Shown in pieces: positions 1 through 14,000 of a stretch of DNA of 64,000 nucleotides (its first letter is position 1; the number at the start of each line of letters is the position of its first letter). Origin of the DNA: Zygaena filipendulae (taxonomy: Eukaryota > Arthropoda > Insecta > Lepidoptera > Zygaenidae); assembly GCA_907165275.2 (NCBI GenBank), contig OU015655.1, positions 2,306,501 to 2,370,500 on the forward strand, written 5' to 3'. Under the pieces are notes generated by a model. That model had not been told where the DNA came from and did not search any database. It saw only the letters and a list, made by a program, of their open reading frames with translations. The position numbers and the translations under genes were made by a program.

Positions 1-612
1 GAACAGAAAGTGCCGACTCTTAAAATGCAGTGGTGCATTTGTTTTGCGCTTGAATTTCGAACAATATTATTTTGACTGAAACTATCGCTCTAGTCTAGTT
101 GTATTTCTATGGCTACCACAAATTTTATCCATGAACTTCTTATTGTGTTTGGCTGTATATGGCTCATTTTCTTTGCCTTAGGTAGATACATTTATGAGTA
201 GATACATTAATGCCCTTGTGCATAAAATTCAATTTTGTGCAGCCTATATCCTGCACAAACAAGCACTTTCCGAGCATGAGAAGTGAAAATGAGTTTTATT
301 AAACATCTATTTTTTATTTCGATGGTTTAGTACAAAAAAGTAAAGTTCGTTAACGAAAAATTTTTACGTTGATGTTGATTTATACCACTAAATTTTTTGT
401 GCGCATTGCTTAAAAAATATTCCAGGAGCTATATTATGTAACTTTTGTTTCTATCATTTTTCGGTTGCGATAAAACATATTATCTACAATATTTAGCTAT
501 CAACCAAAATAAACATACTTCAAAATTTAAAGCTGTCTAAACATAATTAATCATTCACAAAACCGCAATTTTTCTGATTAAAACTGAAATATGATAACAA
601 TAAAAGTTACTA
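1..612. other. kon intron, AT-rich, no recognised feature
   Basis: This stretch lies upstream of the first exon seen, inside the kon gene. No splice-bounded open frame is visible. Confidence 0.4.
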
Positions 613-664
613 GGCCGGCGCACACTGACGGCATGGCACGGCACGGCGTGCTTACCACTCACTA

Positions 665-1286
665 TAGGGTACTTGCATGAAATTTATAATAAGAAATTGT
701 GTCAATATTTCAAAAATAGAGCCTTAGAAAAGCGTTATCGTGAAAGATTTACTAAAAAAAATTCAATAGTTTCCAAAATATTCAACTTTTAATTTTGTGA
801 AACGGAACGTTGCAACGAAACACCAATCACAGCCAAGCTTAACACATGACGTCACTTTTATTTTTTTAGGAAACATTTACCTCCTTCAGAGAAGGCAAAA
901 GAAACTAAGTGCATACAGTCAGCGCATATTTTCCATTTTCTGAAGTTTTTTACTTTAAAATGCATTTCGATTCTTTACTGGAACTTTTGGAAGTAAATCG
1001 ACACAGTTCAACCTTAATTTCGCTTTTGGATATTGAAGTTATCTGTCTGTCAGTGTCACATGACCCTGTCAATACGACAGTGACATTTCTATCACAGATT
1101 AATAAGGCGTAATTTTGAACAAGTGACGTCATTCCGCGTTTCGGCGGTAAGGTCTAAAGTAGGAACTTTGAAACGCTCTATTTAATTAATTAATGCATAT
1201 ATTTTTTTTCTTTTTCTTGCTTTGTTTAAGTAGGCCATATATCTTTAAAATACACTGAAAAAAAAAAGTTCATGCAAGTACCCTAT
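665..1286. mobile_element. MITE family 'TAGGGTACTTGC', copy 1
   Basis: TIR TAGGGTACTTGCATGAA at the left and its complement at the right. A second copy is at 13824-14437 in the other orientation. Both copies share an open frame beginning MHFDSLLELLEV and two TGACGTCA sites. Confidence 0.8.
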
Positions 1287-1300
1287 TGAACTAGTATAAT

Positions 1301-1613
1301 GGGCATGTTGACAAATTTTCGTTTTTTAGTCCGTCTAGTAGATTATTAAAAAATATTGGACACGTATTTTTTCTTATTTTACGTAATCAATAAATAACGG
1401 CGATATATTGAGTTGAAATTTCGCGTGACGTCACTATTCTGACAGTTTGTATGGCGGTTTTCCGGTTAGTGACGTCATGACCTAAACTTTAATGCGCTTT
1501 ATCTCTGTATATTTTAATTTATTTAAAAAAGCAAAAAATACGTGTAATTGTTTTTTTATTTTCTAACTGACGGACTAATTAGAATTTTGATTTTCAATAG
1601 TAGTCAACATCCC
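1301..1613. mobile_element. CRE-bearing MITE (family A), copy 1
   Basis: Ends are GGGCATGTTGAC and the near-complement TAGTCAACATCCC. Subterminal TTAGTCCGTC and ACTGACGGACTAA are inverted, and AAAAAATACGTGTC blocks occur in both arms. Two TGACGTCA palindromes (1426, 1470) flank the centre. This is the reference copy for family A below. Confidence 0.8.
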
Positions 1614-1897
1614 TATTGCTCCCTCTCTCTCAAGCTACGCGGCATTCGCCACGGCACGTCGTGGCATGCCGCGGCATGTCACGAGTGCCGTGGCGTCCCG
1701 CGGTATAATTGTATCGAAATAAAGTAATATGAATTCTAAACTCAATGAAATAAGGATAAAAATAACTCGATCAAAAATAAAATCCTTTGCCGTGCCATGC
1801 CGTGCCGTGCCGTCAGTGTGCGCCGGCCTTAATTGCCCTGCTGTATTGTCTATGGCTTTTTGTATGTGACCCTTGTGTCATGTGTGTGTGACCGAAG

Positions 1898-2073
1898 GTG
1901 TCGGACGGCATCGAGACGAGCGGGCCGGGCATCCTGCGCGTGTCCGTGGCGCCGCTGCAGGTGCGGCTCGTGAACAACACGGGGCTGCTGTTGGTGCACA
2001 ACTCGCACGCGCTCATCACGGCGGACAACCTCACGTTCGCCACCAACGCCGACGAGCCCAACGTACAAGTCAA
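1898..2073 (+). CDS. kon: kon exon a (first exon in window)
   Basis: The acceptor is gtgaccgaag and the exon opens in phase 0 with VSDGIETSGPG. It ends AA before GTGAGT, so the Lys codon is completed by the next exon. It encodes the end of one CSPG repeat and the start of the next (NSHALITADNLTFATNADEP). Confidence 0.85.
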
Positions 2074-5000
2074 GTGAGTCAAGGGCCAGTGGTAGGGGCA
2101 GCGGCAGTGGGAGCAGGGCCGGCCACCTGTGAATCGGTGAGGTTTGAATGCAGAAGGAATCGGAACTAAAATGATACTCTATTGCAGTGACGTTACCTCC
2201 GTACAAAGCCGGGAAGCCCGGCTTGCCTAGCTGAAGTATTTATACTTTGAAACTTTATCCCTTATATATAAAAATGAATTGCTGTTCGTTTGTCTCGCTA
2301 AAACTCGAAAATAGCTCAACCGATGTGAATAATGTTTTTTTTTGTTGTGTTCGTAATTATCATGAGGTTTGTTAATTTAAAAAAAATTTGGAGTTCCTGC
2401 GGGAATTCCGAAACTAACGCAAGTGAAACCACGGGGCACAGCATTTTAAATGAAAATGAATATTTTTTTTTTCTTGTTTAGTTTCCTTCCTATCTTTCTT
2501 TCTTTATTTATGTTTGTATGTGTTCTCACCCGTGCCGATTGTGCACGCACAGATACGACATAGTGAAGCCGCCGCAGTTCGGCGTGGTGGAGCGGCTGCG
2601 GGCGCTGGACGGCACGTGGCAGACGGTCGACTCGTTCACCAGCGAGATGGTCGGCTTCGGGCGGGTGCGCTACATGCACCTGCTGGGCGCGCCCGCGCAC
2701 GACGAGTTCAAGGTACTGTATACTGCTAATTAATTATCTATACATATAAAATGCTTTGTCCTGAATGACTGATGGATCAACGCACAGCCTAAACCACTAA
2801 TCGTAAAGACCTGAAACTTGGAGGGTGTGTTCTTTGTATGACGTAGGAATCCGATAAGAAAGGATTTTTTGAAAATTCAATCCCTAAGGGGATGAAAAGG
2901 GGTTGCAAAGTTTGTATGGAATAATTCCGCGGGAACTTCGAAATTATCGCGGGTGAAACCGCGCGGGACAGCTAGTAATATAATAAAGTCTATTGCTGGT
3001 TACGGCTTTATTGCTCTCACAATATAATTAATTGCAAATTGAGTTATTACTAATATTATATTATAACTTTAAACTGACAGCGTGCTACTGGAGAGTTTGT
3101 TGCGCGTTTATGGGTGCTGTCATAATAAATGTAACTTTATTTACGTCAAAAAGAGCCACATTATGGGCCAAAATTGAATAAATGATTTAACTTTGACTTT
3201 TGACTATGTAAAACAAAGTCCTCCGCCGCGTCTGTCTGTCTGTTCGCAATAATCTCTAACACCACCGAACGGATTTTCATAGTTTATCCCGGAGAAAATT
3301 TCGCGAGTGAAGCTGCGAGGTACAGCTAGTACCTCAGCTAGAAATCGTTATTTGGTTTTTTCTTTTATAACATGAAATAGGAGTGAGTAGATGGTAGTGT
3401 CTGAAATAAGGATCTATTTAAAATTCTAAAATTCGAATTTGATTTTAATAGTGCTTTGCCGAGATTTTTAAGTACAGAGCATGACAGAACCGTCAGTTAA
3501 AAATTTTCGTTTTCTGCCAACAGTTCAAAGCGTCCGTGGGCACGATACGAACGAACACGCTGTACGATTTCCGGCTCACGTTCATCAAACTCGAACTCTA
3601 CCAGTCCGTCAACGAGGAGCTCGTGCTGAACAACACGAGGGAGGCGTTCGTGTCGCCGCAACACCTGCGCTTCCAGACGAGACCGCTCGCGTTGCCCAGC
3701 GACCGCGTCTCGTACACCGTACTGCGACCGCCCAAGTACGGCATACTGCACCTGTCGTCGGGCAAGCACCACTTGCAGGCGCACAACACGTTCACCCAAC
3801 GCGACATCGACACCGCCCAGCTGTGGTACAGGCTGCACAGGCGCGCGTACTCGCACATCCAGGACGAGGTCGCGTTCGTGGCGAGCGCGACCGAGTGCGA
3901 CAACGTCACCGGCGTGATGACCATCAGACACGTGCCGGGGCCGGCGGCGGGCGCGGACCGCGCGGCCGGCCGGGGGCGCACCGCGCTGGAGCGGCTGCAG
4001 GTCGCCGAGGGCACGCGCGTCGCGATACCCGCCACGCACCTCGACTTCAGCACCGACTCCGTCACCAACCTGGTGTTCAACGTCACCCGCCTGCCGAAGC
4101 ACGGCAAAATAGAGGTGATCAGCGACAGCTTGAAGATAATCAGAGACAACACCACGTATTTCACGTCGCACGAGTTGAACTCGGATCGAGTTTACTACTC
4201 CCACGACGACACAGAGAGCAGGCACGACTCGTTCCATTTCATGGCGCTGAGCCCCGAACCCGAAGACTTCCAATACGTCGGTGTGTTTCACATAGACATA
4301 GTGCTGAAGAACGACAACAGTCCGGTGCGTGTCGACGACAAAGTGTTCCACATCGTACACGGCGGCGCGAGACTGATCACGGCGAGGGACCTGAGCTACA
4401 CCGACGCCGACTTGGACACGAAGCCGTCGGATATCATCTACACGGTGCAGAGGTTCACCAAGGACCCGCCCAACGGCGGCATATTCCGTGCGGACAATCC
4501 GTCCGAGCAGATCGCTCAGTTCTCGCAGGACGACATCAATAAGAACTTGGTGCTGTTCAAGCATCAGGGCAAGGAGTACGGGAAGATGGCGTTCTGGATC
4601 TCGGACGGTTTGTTCGACGTCAACGGCAACCTGGAGATACAGGCGTCGCCGCCGTTCATCAGGATGTACCCGACGAACGGGTCCATCGTGGAGAACGGCA
4701 AGGCGGTCGTTGTGACCACGAGAGATATGCAGGTAAACGTTGTTAAATTTTGTCACATATTTTTTAATTTTCTGTGATGCCGAATAAAGATGTGTATATG
4801 TCTAAACAAGCGCCATTAAAATCGTATGTTCTAAGATATTTAAAAACTGATTGATGAGTGAATATGTAAATTAGGGTAAATACTAATTACTATCTTTAGG
4901 AAAAAAATCTAAAGCATAAACTTGATATCAAAATGTGCCACTTTAAATTTAAATTTATATCTATAAGAGTCATAAAGCATCAAAAAACTTATTCTGTGTA

Positions 5001-8000
5001 CACACTGACAAGGCACTTCTTCACTTAAATCCTACTTTCTTTTTACTTTTTTTTTGCTTAAATCATTGCTCTGAAGATAGGGGCCGAAATCCTTAACCCG
5101 GGATATCCTAGCACGGATTCCGCTCTCTCACTTTGGCTTTTCTACATTCAGAATACGTGTACCAGATAAGTGAGTTTCTTAAACTCTGTATAATTAAGTA
5201 GTTTCAGTCATCGTGATTGGGAATAAAATTATACTAGCTGTCCCGCGCGGTTTCACCCGCGACAGTTTCGAAGTTCCCGCGGAATTGTTCCATACAAACT
5301 TGGCAACCCCTTTTCATGCCCTTAGGGGTTGAATTTTCAAAAATTCTTATCGGCTGCCAGTTTCAGGTCTCTACGATCAGCGGTTTAGGCTGTGTTAATC
5401 CCTCATTCATTTAGGACAAAGCATTTTATATGTATAGCTTATATTATATTAATAACATCGCAACGCTCCGTGCACAGGTTGACACGAACATGAACTGTCT
5501 GGAGGAGGACATAAGGTACGAAGTGACCCAGCAGCCGAAGCACGGGCGCATCGAGGTGGGCGAGGGGCAGGGCGCGTACACGTTCACCCAGCTGGACGTG
5601 GCGGCGGGCCGCGTCGCGTACCGGCACACCGAGCCCGCCACCCCCACCGATCAGTTCAAGTACGCTTTGTCTGTTTGTATGCTTTATATATCTTTATATA
5701 TTACATAAAAGTGGCAATTTAAAAAAGCAATTGTTCGTTTGTCTCGCTAAAACTCGAGAATGACTGGACCGATTTGGCTGATTTTGATCTTGAAATATTT
5801 GTGGAAGTTCAGGGTAGGTTTAAGAAGTAAATTAGGCTACTTTGGAGTTCCTGTGGGAATCGATCATCATGAAATTTTGCATATATGTGTTTTCCGAGGT
5901 ACAGAAAAGGACATAGGATATTCCCGAGGAAAAACCGCGGGGAACAGCTAGTAAATTGATTTGAAGTTAAAATAAAACAGAGCCCGAAATATATATACTT
6001 TCTGTATGTGTAAGAGTAAAATTCTCATGCATTTCTCTGCAGTAGTTTTAGAGAAAACATTGACCAGAGAAAAATAATACCAAAAGAAATGACCAAGTTT
6101 ACCAATTTTATTGTGTGTTCAAAAACCTTTCTTGTACATATTTTATGACGACTATTTTGCGAGAACTTCACAATTTATTGTTTTTTTTTGCTTTCTTACA
6201 CGGTATTAGAGCCTGCAATTAAGTGCTTTTAAATCTAGTCGGTAGTCACAAATAGAAAATGTTGTCATTTGACACTTACGGCTGCATTCAGTCGACTTTA
6301 ATGATTACTTAATTAAGTATAGATTTTTAAAACAAAACTGCCGCAATCAAACAAGTTTAATAAATTCATGTTGATTGGCATTTAACTAATTAAGTTACAA
6401 TGCCAATTAACATTAATTTACTGAACGTCTCTGATTGCGGCAGTTTTGTATTAAAAATCTATACTTAACTAAGTAATCATCAAAGTCGACTCTGAGTGCG
6501 GCCGTTATTTATTTTTGCTGTGCCCCCGTTTCGGAAACCAGGTTTAGAGTGGTGTGCCTGGACACATGGGGCGAGGGCGTGTACCCGGTGAGGATATACC
6601 CGTCGAGCTACTGGGAGCCGCTCGTAGTGGCCGCGGCCCGGCCGCTCGCCGTCGAGGAGACCACCAGCGTCAACGTCACCAGGGACGTCCTCGAGGTGAG
6701 AGAGGGAGCCGAGGAGGTCCTCGGGCACGCCAACTTTCTGATTGGTTTTATTGCACTCTCTTTGTATGTCTTATGTAAGGATAACAGCACTGTAATGTGT
6801 ACATCTAAACTAATCCTACTAATATTATAAACTAGCCGTGCCCCGCGGTTTCACCCGCGCGAAAGGCTTTTATACAATAACTTTTTTTTCCCGACATCCG
6901 ATTTTAATGAAACAAAACCTATATGTAGCTCCAGGCTAAGCTTAATCTACCTGTGAAAACCGCATGACAATCTGTTCAGTAGATTCGGAGATTATTGCGA
7001 GCAGACAGACAGACAGAAAAGAATTTTAAAAACTTTTTTTTGTGCTTGATTACTCTTCCTTTATCACCCCTCTCAATTTTATAAAATGATGTGAAAGTGT
7101 GGATGTTTGAATGTTTTTTACTCAATCACGCAAAAACGGCTGAATGGATTTAGATGAAATTTGGCATGCACGTTGTCAGGGGTACAGAGAAGGACATAGG
7201 GTAATTTTTATCCCGGAATTCCCGCGGGAACTTCGGAATTACCGCGGGTGAAACCGCGGGGCAGAGCTAGTTACGTAATAAAACTACAGTTTTAATAAGT
7301 TATGTTCGAAAACAATATTGTTTAAAAAGTTTTAGTAATTATCTAAAATTAATGATAATAATTTTCCTTTTTTTCAAATACTCGGTGATGTATCTCCCGA
7401 CTACCACCATCGGCCGAGTTATCTATAAAGGGGAAAGATTTGATACTTTGTTTGTTTGTAACTCGAAAACTACTGGACCGAAATCAAAAGTCCTCTCACC
7501 ATAAGAATGCTACATTATCCCTGAGTAATATAGGCTATATTATAGTAACCAGGAATTCCTCGCAGGAGCTCCAAAATTACCGCATGTAATGCGGGGAACA
7601 GCTAGTCTTTTTATAAACACAAAACCGACGCCTGCATGTAAGTGGACCTGTATTGTAGGCGTCTGAATATAATGTATTAATAGTATGTAACGTGACAGGT
7701 GATGCATCCTCAAATCGAACCATCGAACATCGTGTACCGCGTGACGGACGGCCCCTACCACGGCTGGCTCGAGATAACCAACACGCCGGGCGCGATAGAA
7801 CTGGACACGTACGGCGAAGAGCCGGCGCACACTGAACTGTTCGACCAATCGATAGTGAACAGCAATCGACTAGTCTACGTACAGTCAGGTTAGACAGTTG
7901 TCACATTAACAACATCGTGAGGATACCATAGCATGGTGGTAGGGCGCTCTCTAGTGCTCGGCTGGCTAGCTACCACCTTCAAGTTGCAAATCTGTCGCCA

Positions 8001-11000
8001 AGCACTTAACGGTGTGTTCCGGCAGCCCCACTTGAAAGCCAGTTCCCATCCCCATTCCAGGTCGGCAACGCACCTGCATGCCTTATGGTGTTGCAGATGT
8101 CCATGGGCGGCGGTAATCACTTACCATCAGGTGTACCACTTGTCCGTTTGCCCCCTATTACATAAAAAATAAATAAATAAATAACGACCGCACTCAGTCG
8201 TTTTAATGATTACTTAATTTTTTTAAAACAAAATTGCCGCAACCAGAGCATTTAATTAAATTTAACATAATTAGTCAAATGCCAATTAACATCAATTTAA
8301 TGGACGTCTCTGATTGCTGCAATATTGTTTTAAAAACCTTTCGGAGAATCTAAAGTTTCGAAGATTCACCTGCGTGAGTTTTAGAATTCCCGCAGGAACT
8401 CCAAACTTCTTTTATAAAAACCTTGTCCAATGATAATAACGAACACACAAAAAAAAAGAATTATCCAATTTGGCGCAGTCGTTTGGAAGTTATGCGCTTA
8501 GCAGTAAATTTGGCGGTTCATTTTTATTTCTTTGCAGTGTCGAATAACATAATTTTGCAATAGGTATATAATCTTTTATTTCAATCCACTTCATTTATTT
8601 GCAAGCATTTGGTGGCAATCTACATAAATTGGTGCCACTTTAAAATTATTGATCCAGCATATTCTGCCGTCGCCGGCGTGCAAATGTCATCCACATAGAA
8701 TATTATGATATTTTGATTAATTAAAAATTAGTAAAACGAATAGTGAATTTCGTTTTAAGAAAGTGATTGGAACCCATTTTTTTAGGTGTGAACCGAACGA
8801 GGGATAGAATCAAAATGGACGTCACCAACGGAATAGTGTGGTTGAGGGGGCTCGAGTTGACGGTGGTGATCATACCGGAGCACTACTACGTGGCGCCGGT
8901 GAATTTGACCGTGGTCGAGGGTGAATCCGTGAGCCTGAGGCCGGACTTGTTCCGGACCGTCACCGAGTACTACAGGGGGAAGGTGGTCGCCTACAAAGTG
9001 ATTACGAAACCGAAGTTCGGCAAGATCAGTATGGGCGATCAGGAGCTGGTGTTGCTGCCCGTGCTTAAATTGAATTCTGGCAATATTGTGGTGAGTATTC
9101 TTTGTTTTTTTTTTTATATTCACAGATTCCTAGATTCAAAGTGTCGTCGATAGACAACACGGATTTTTTTTTCTGTGGGAATACTAAGCAAAATTCGAAC
9201 TTATGTATACGACACAACGTTGATATCATAGATCATGCATATTCCAATTTTGCATGATATTTTGTGCGGACACTTTTGCGTCTCTGACTGTGTATCTTGG
9301 GTATTTACTTTTTTCATATTGAGTCGTGGTATTTGTGTAAATAAATATATTTCTATTCTATTCTACTGGCGATCGCCATTTCTTTGAGTTGATTTGTGTT
9401 GTCTCGTCATTCCTGAGTAAATCATATTTTTTTCTTTTTCTTGCTGTCCTCTACCTTCTACCTATCTTCACCCGTCGTTTTCTGCATAAATATTTTCTTT
9501 TTTTCTTTCCCACTCTTTGCCGATCCTTTGTGATCGCGTCGCGTCGTCGTCCAACAGTCGACCCTTTCGTTCATTTGTTTTTTCTTCAAACTAGCTGTCG
9601 TCTGCGGTAATTTCGGAGTTCCCACGTTCTCTTTACTCTCTATCTATTGGTGAGAACCGCATTGATCGGTAGTTTTTGAGTTAATCCCGAATAGACTGTA
9701 TAGACAGTAGAGAGAAGAGGACTTTGTTTTATAAAATGTTTTCAAATAAATATTATCACTGGTTTTGTCTCTCTCTCTCTCCCTCTCTCGCTCTCGCTCC
9801 ACCCATCGCGGCGCGGCGCGCAGTACGCGAACGACGGCTCGGAGGAGGCGGCGGACGCGTTCGCGCTGGTCGCCGTCGCCGACAACAACAAGGAGAGCGA
9901 GCCGTTCGCGGTGCGCGTCGCCGTGACGCCGGTCAACGACGAGCCGCCCATCGTGGCCGCCAACACCGGCCTGTGCGTGTGGGAGGGCGGCACGTTCGCC
10001 TTCACCAGGAACGAGCTATGTGAGTCGATGCGATACGATATGATGGGCATGTTGACTAATTCTTTTTTTTTTTAGTCCGTCTTGGAGATTAATAAAAAAT
10101 AATGGACACGTATTTTTTTATTTTTTTTACGTAGGTAATCAAAAATAATAACGGCAATACATTGAGTTGAAATTTCGCGTGACGTCACTATCCGGACAGT
10201 TTGTATGGCGGTTTTAGCGGTTAGTGAAGTCACGACACCCTCTGCGCTTTGTCTCTGTATATTTTAATTTATTTGAAAGAGCAAAAAATATGTGTCTATT
10301 GTTTTTTATTTTCTAACTGACGGACTAATTAGAATTTTGATTTTCAAAAGTAGTCAACATCACCATTCAACGAGGCTGTCCGTTCGTTGAAATAATAAGT
10401 AGCCCGTCGCTCGACCAACTATACAAAATTTCAGGATAATCGGTCGAGCCGTTACGGCGTGAAAGCGTAACAAACAAACAAAGAAACTCACTTTCGCAAT
10501 TATAATAGTAAGGATCTATTAGATTAGTTTTCAATACACACATTGTAATTGGAAACGATAGAAGACTTTTTAACTTTTTGTCCTACCTATAACTTATTTG
10601 ACAATTTTTCTAAATCCTACTAATATTATAAACGCGAAAGTTTGTAAGTATGTATGGATGGATGGATGTTTGTTACTCTTTCACGCAAATACTACTGGAT
10701 GGATTTAAATGAAACTTTACAATAATATAGCTTACACATCAGATTAACACATATGGTACTTTTTATCCCGGAATTCCCGCGGGAACTCCGAAATTAACGA
10801 GGGTGAAACCGCGGGGCACAACTAGCGATTTTATATTTGTTCTGTGTGAATGTATTCAGATGTGAACGACATCGATACGCCGCTAGCGAACGTCACTATA
10901 ATAGTGGTGGACATCGTCTCCGGCTATATCGCGATGAAGGAGGACCTCGGCACGGCGGTGTCGAGGTTCACGCAAGCGGACATAGACAGGGGCCGAGTTA

Positions 11001-14000
11001 TATTTGTGCACAAAAGTGAGTTGATCATCATCGATATACCTACATATAAGAATGGAGGTGGAATAAACGAACCTTCACCCGGCACAAAATGGGCACAGTG
11101 ACTATATTTTAATTTTTAATCCGTCATCTATCTATACTTTAATAAAAGAGTAGAATCCGCGATGCTGTACATTGAATATTTTTACCTTAAATTGAGAGGG
11201 GTGATAAAAGAAGAGTAACTAAGCCCAAAAAAGTTTTAAAAATTCTTTTCTGTCTGTCTATCTGTCTGTTCGTGATAATCTTCGCATCTACTGAACCGGT
11301 TGTCATGCGGTTTTCACAGGTAGATTAAGCTTAGCCTGGAGCTACATATAGGCTTTGTTTCATTGAAATCGGATGTCAGGAAAAAAAGTTGTTGTATAAA
11401 AACCTTTCATGCGGCTGAAACCGTGGGGCACAGCTAGTGTAGATTCATAAAATGTACTTTTCGTATTTTTTCCTTTTTTACGTAATCAAAAAATAACGGA
11501 GATACGTGTCTATTATGTTATTACTATCTAGCTGATGCACTAAATATAATTTTTATTTGTATACCTTACACTATAAAATGTGTGAGATTGCATTATGCTA
11601 AGCTGAGTCCATTTTGTCAACATTATTGTATTGTCGCAGCCTATCATATTTTGTGTTATAGCCATAGTGTTGGCAAATATATTTCTTTTCTTTTCTTTCT
11701 TTCTTTCTTTCATCATGCTCACTACCCTAAATATTCCAGTCAATCTCTTAGTGACGTGGAAATACTTTTTATAGAAATTGAATAATTTACCATATACTGT
11801 ATTTATGTATTTAGACTACATCTACCATTTCACATTTAAGTTTTAAATTGCAAAACAATTTATCAAATCTGCAAAGAGTCTGTAAATAATTAAGTTGTAC
11901 CTGGCAATTTTTCCAGATGGCACAAAAGGCAAAATGATATTCAACGTGACCGACGGCCTGCACGAGCTGTCTCAAACGACATTCCTCATCACCACCAAAA
12001 CGGTGTCGTTGAAACTGATCCGCAAACAGAACCTGCGCGTGTTCCCGCTCATGAGGGAACCGCTCAACAACTACCTGCTCATGTCCAAGTGCTCCGATCC
12101 GTCCAGGGCGATCGTTTACAAAGTGGACCGCGCACCGACCCTGGGTCGGCTGGTCGTGCTGAACGGGGACAACCACCACCGCTCCGTGAAACAGTTCACC
12201 CAACAGGAGGTCAACGACTCGGTGGTCTACTACGAACACACGCACCCGTTCTCGGATCTGAACACCAACGATTCGTTCGTGTTCACAATAGAAGCGGCGC
12301 TAGCGAAACCGATCACAGACGAGCTGTTCAACATTGATATATCGGTGTCGTCCGGCGGTCTCGCCAAATACGTCCACGTGCCCGATACCAGGGTGCAGGA
12401 AGGCGATACGGTTCCTATTAGAGTTAACGTTAGCAACGTGATAGATTATTTAGAGACGCAAGCGGGCTTGAGGCAACCCCAAGTGGAGGCGCAGTGGTCA
12501 CAGCCGGCGCATGGTGCACTGAAGCCGTTGGTGTCCTCGCTGACACAGTCGCAGTTGGAAAACGGCGTGGTGGAATACGAACACGACGGCACCGACACTT
12601 TGATGGACAAAATCGACATGTCGCTATTCCTCCTGCCGGATAACGTTCTTCTGTGCAACGTGACGATACAAATCACTATAGTGCCCGTGAACGACCAGCC
12701 GTTCAGACTGCTGACCGACTCGCCGCAAATACAAGTGGTGCAGGGCGAGAATTATACGATCACTAGACGAGATTTGCTGACCGAAGACGCCGACACTGGC
12801 CCCTCCGGTATACTGTACGAAGTGATCAGCGGCCCCACTCAAGGCAGGATCGTTATGCTCGACAAAAACCAAACGATAGACGAGGCGCAGTCCATTAACA
12901 AGTTCACGCAGGAGGACATCAACACCGGCCGAGTTATATACGAACACTCGGGCATACTCCAAACGGCCACGTTCTATTTCAGAGTGTGGGACGGACAGTT
13001 CAAACCCACGTACACAGTTTTCACCATAGACGTGATACCCGTGGCGCTGAACGCCTCGTCTTTGCACCCGATTTATCTGCAGCAAGGCTCGAACGTAGCC
13101 ACGTTGACCACCGACCAGATACGATTGGAGACGAACGCGAAGAAGTCGAAAGTGTGGTACAACGTCACCGGTCAGCCGCTGCACGGCATGATATACGTCG
13201 GCAGGAATCCTGTCACGCACTTTTCCCACAAGGATTTGATCGACAAAGTGGTCATTTACATGCAAAACGACATGACCACCGCCAACGACAGTTTCGAACT
13301 GATAGCGTACGTGCGCAACAGTAACACCACCGGCCCGTTCAGTATAGAGGTGGTGGTCCAGCCGCTGATGCTCTTGGGGGATCTGAAAGTAGAGCACGAC
13401 AAACAGAAAATAACGCTGGCCACAATGGACGCTACCGGACTGGCGAAGTTGACAGCCAGCGATCCGGTGTACACGGTACTGCGCAAACCCAGGTACGGCG
13501 TGCTGAAGAAGATAATCAGGAGTTCGGGTGAGAGGACGAGCGCCAGGGAGCGGGAAGTGGCGTACTTCACCCACGAGGACGTGAAAGCCGGTGTCATATA
13601 CTTCGTGGCGAGGAGGGGTTTGAGCGAGCTGAACGGCAAGGAGGACAGTTTCCGTTTCCTGTTGGCCGCTACGATATTCCAGCCGGCCGCGGGCGATGTG
13701 AGAATCTACATCGGGCCGCGGGCCAAGAAGAATCTGCCGGGGCCCAACGACCCCGAGAGCCACGAGGGCGTGCAGGTAAAGTTAATTATACCTACTTACC
13801 CTAATCACCTACCAAGTTAATAATAGGGTACTTGCATGATTTTTTTTTCAGTCTGTTTTAAAGATATATAGCCTACTTAAACAAAGCAAGAAAAATAAAA
13901 AAATATATGCATAAATTAATTAAATAGAGCGTTTCAAAGTTCCTACTTTAGACTTGAAACGCGGAATGACGTCACTAGTTCAAAATTACACTTTATTAAT

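Larger units (their letters stand above)
613..1828. mobile_element. TIR element carrying two nested MITEs
   Basis: The termini are inverted: GGCCGGCGCACACTGACGGC at the left, its complement at 1809-1828. Inside sit a second MITE (665-1286) and a third (1301-1613). Removing both leaves about 280 bp of GC-rich ends with CACGGCA-type short repeats. No coding capacity. Confidence 0.75.

Noticed and set aside
3481..4542. 353-codon plus-strand frame in another register
   Set aside because: Arg/His-rich off-frame reading of exon c that ignores the acceptor at 3523.
3497..4756. 419-codon minus-strand frame opposite kon exon c
   Set aside because: Antisense shadow of a GC3-rich exon; the plus-strand frame has CSPG repeats and consistent splice sites.
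12624..13763. 379-codon minus-strand frame opposite kon exon j
   Set aside because: Same cause; composition is the complement of CSPG codons, with no domain logic.
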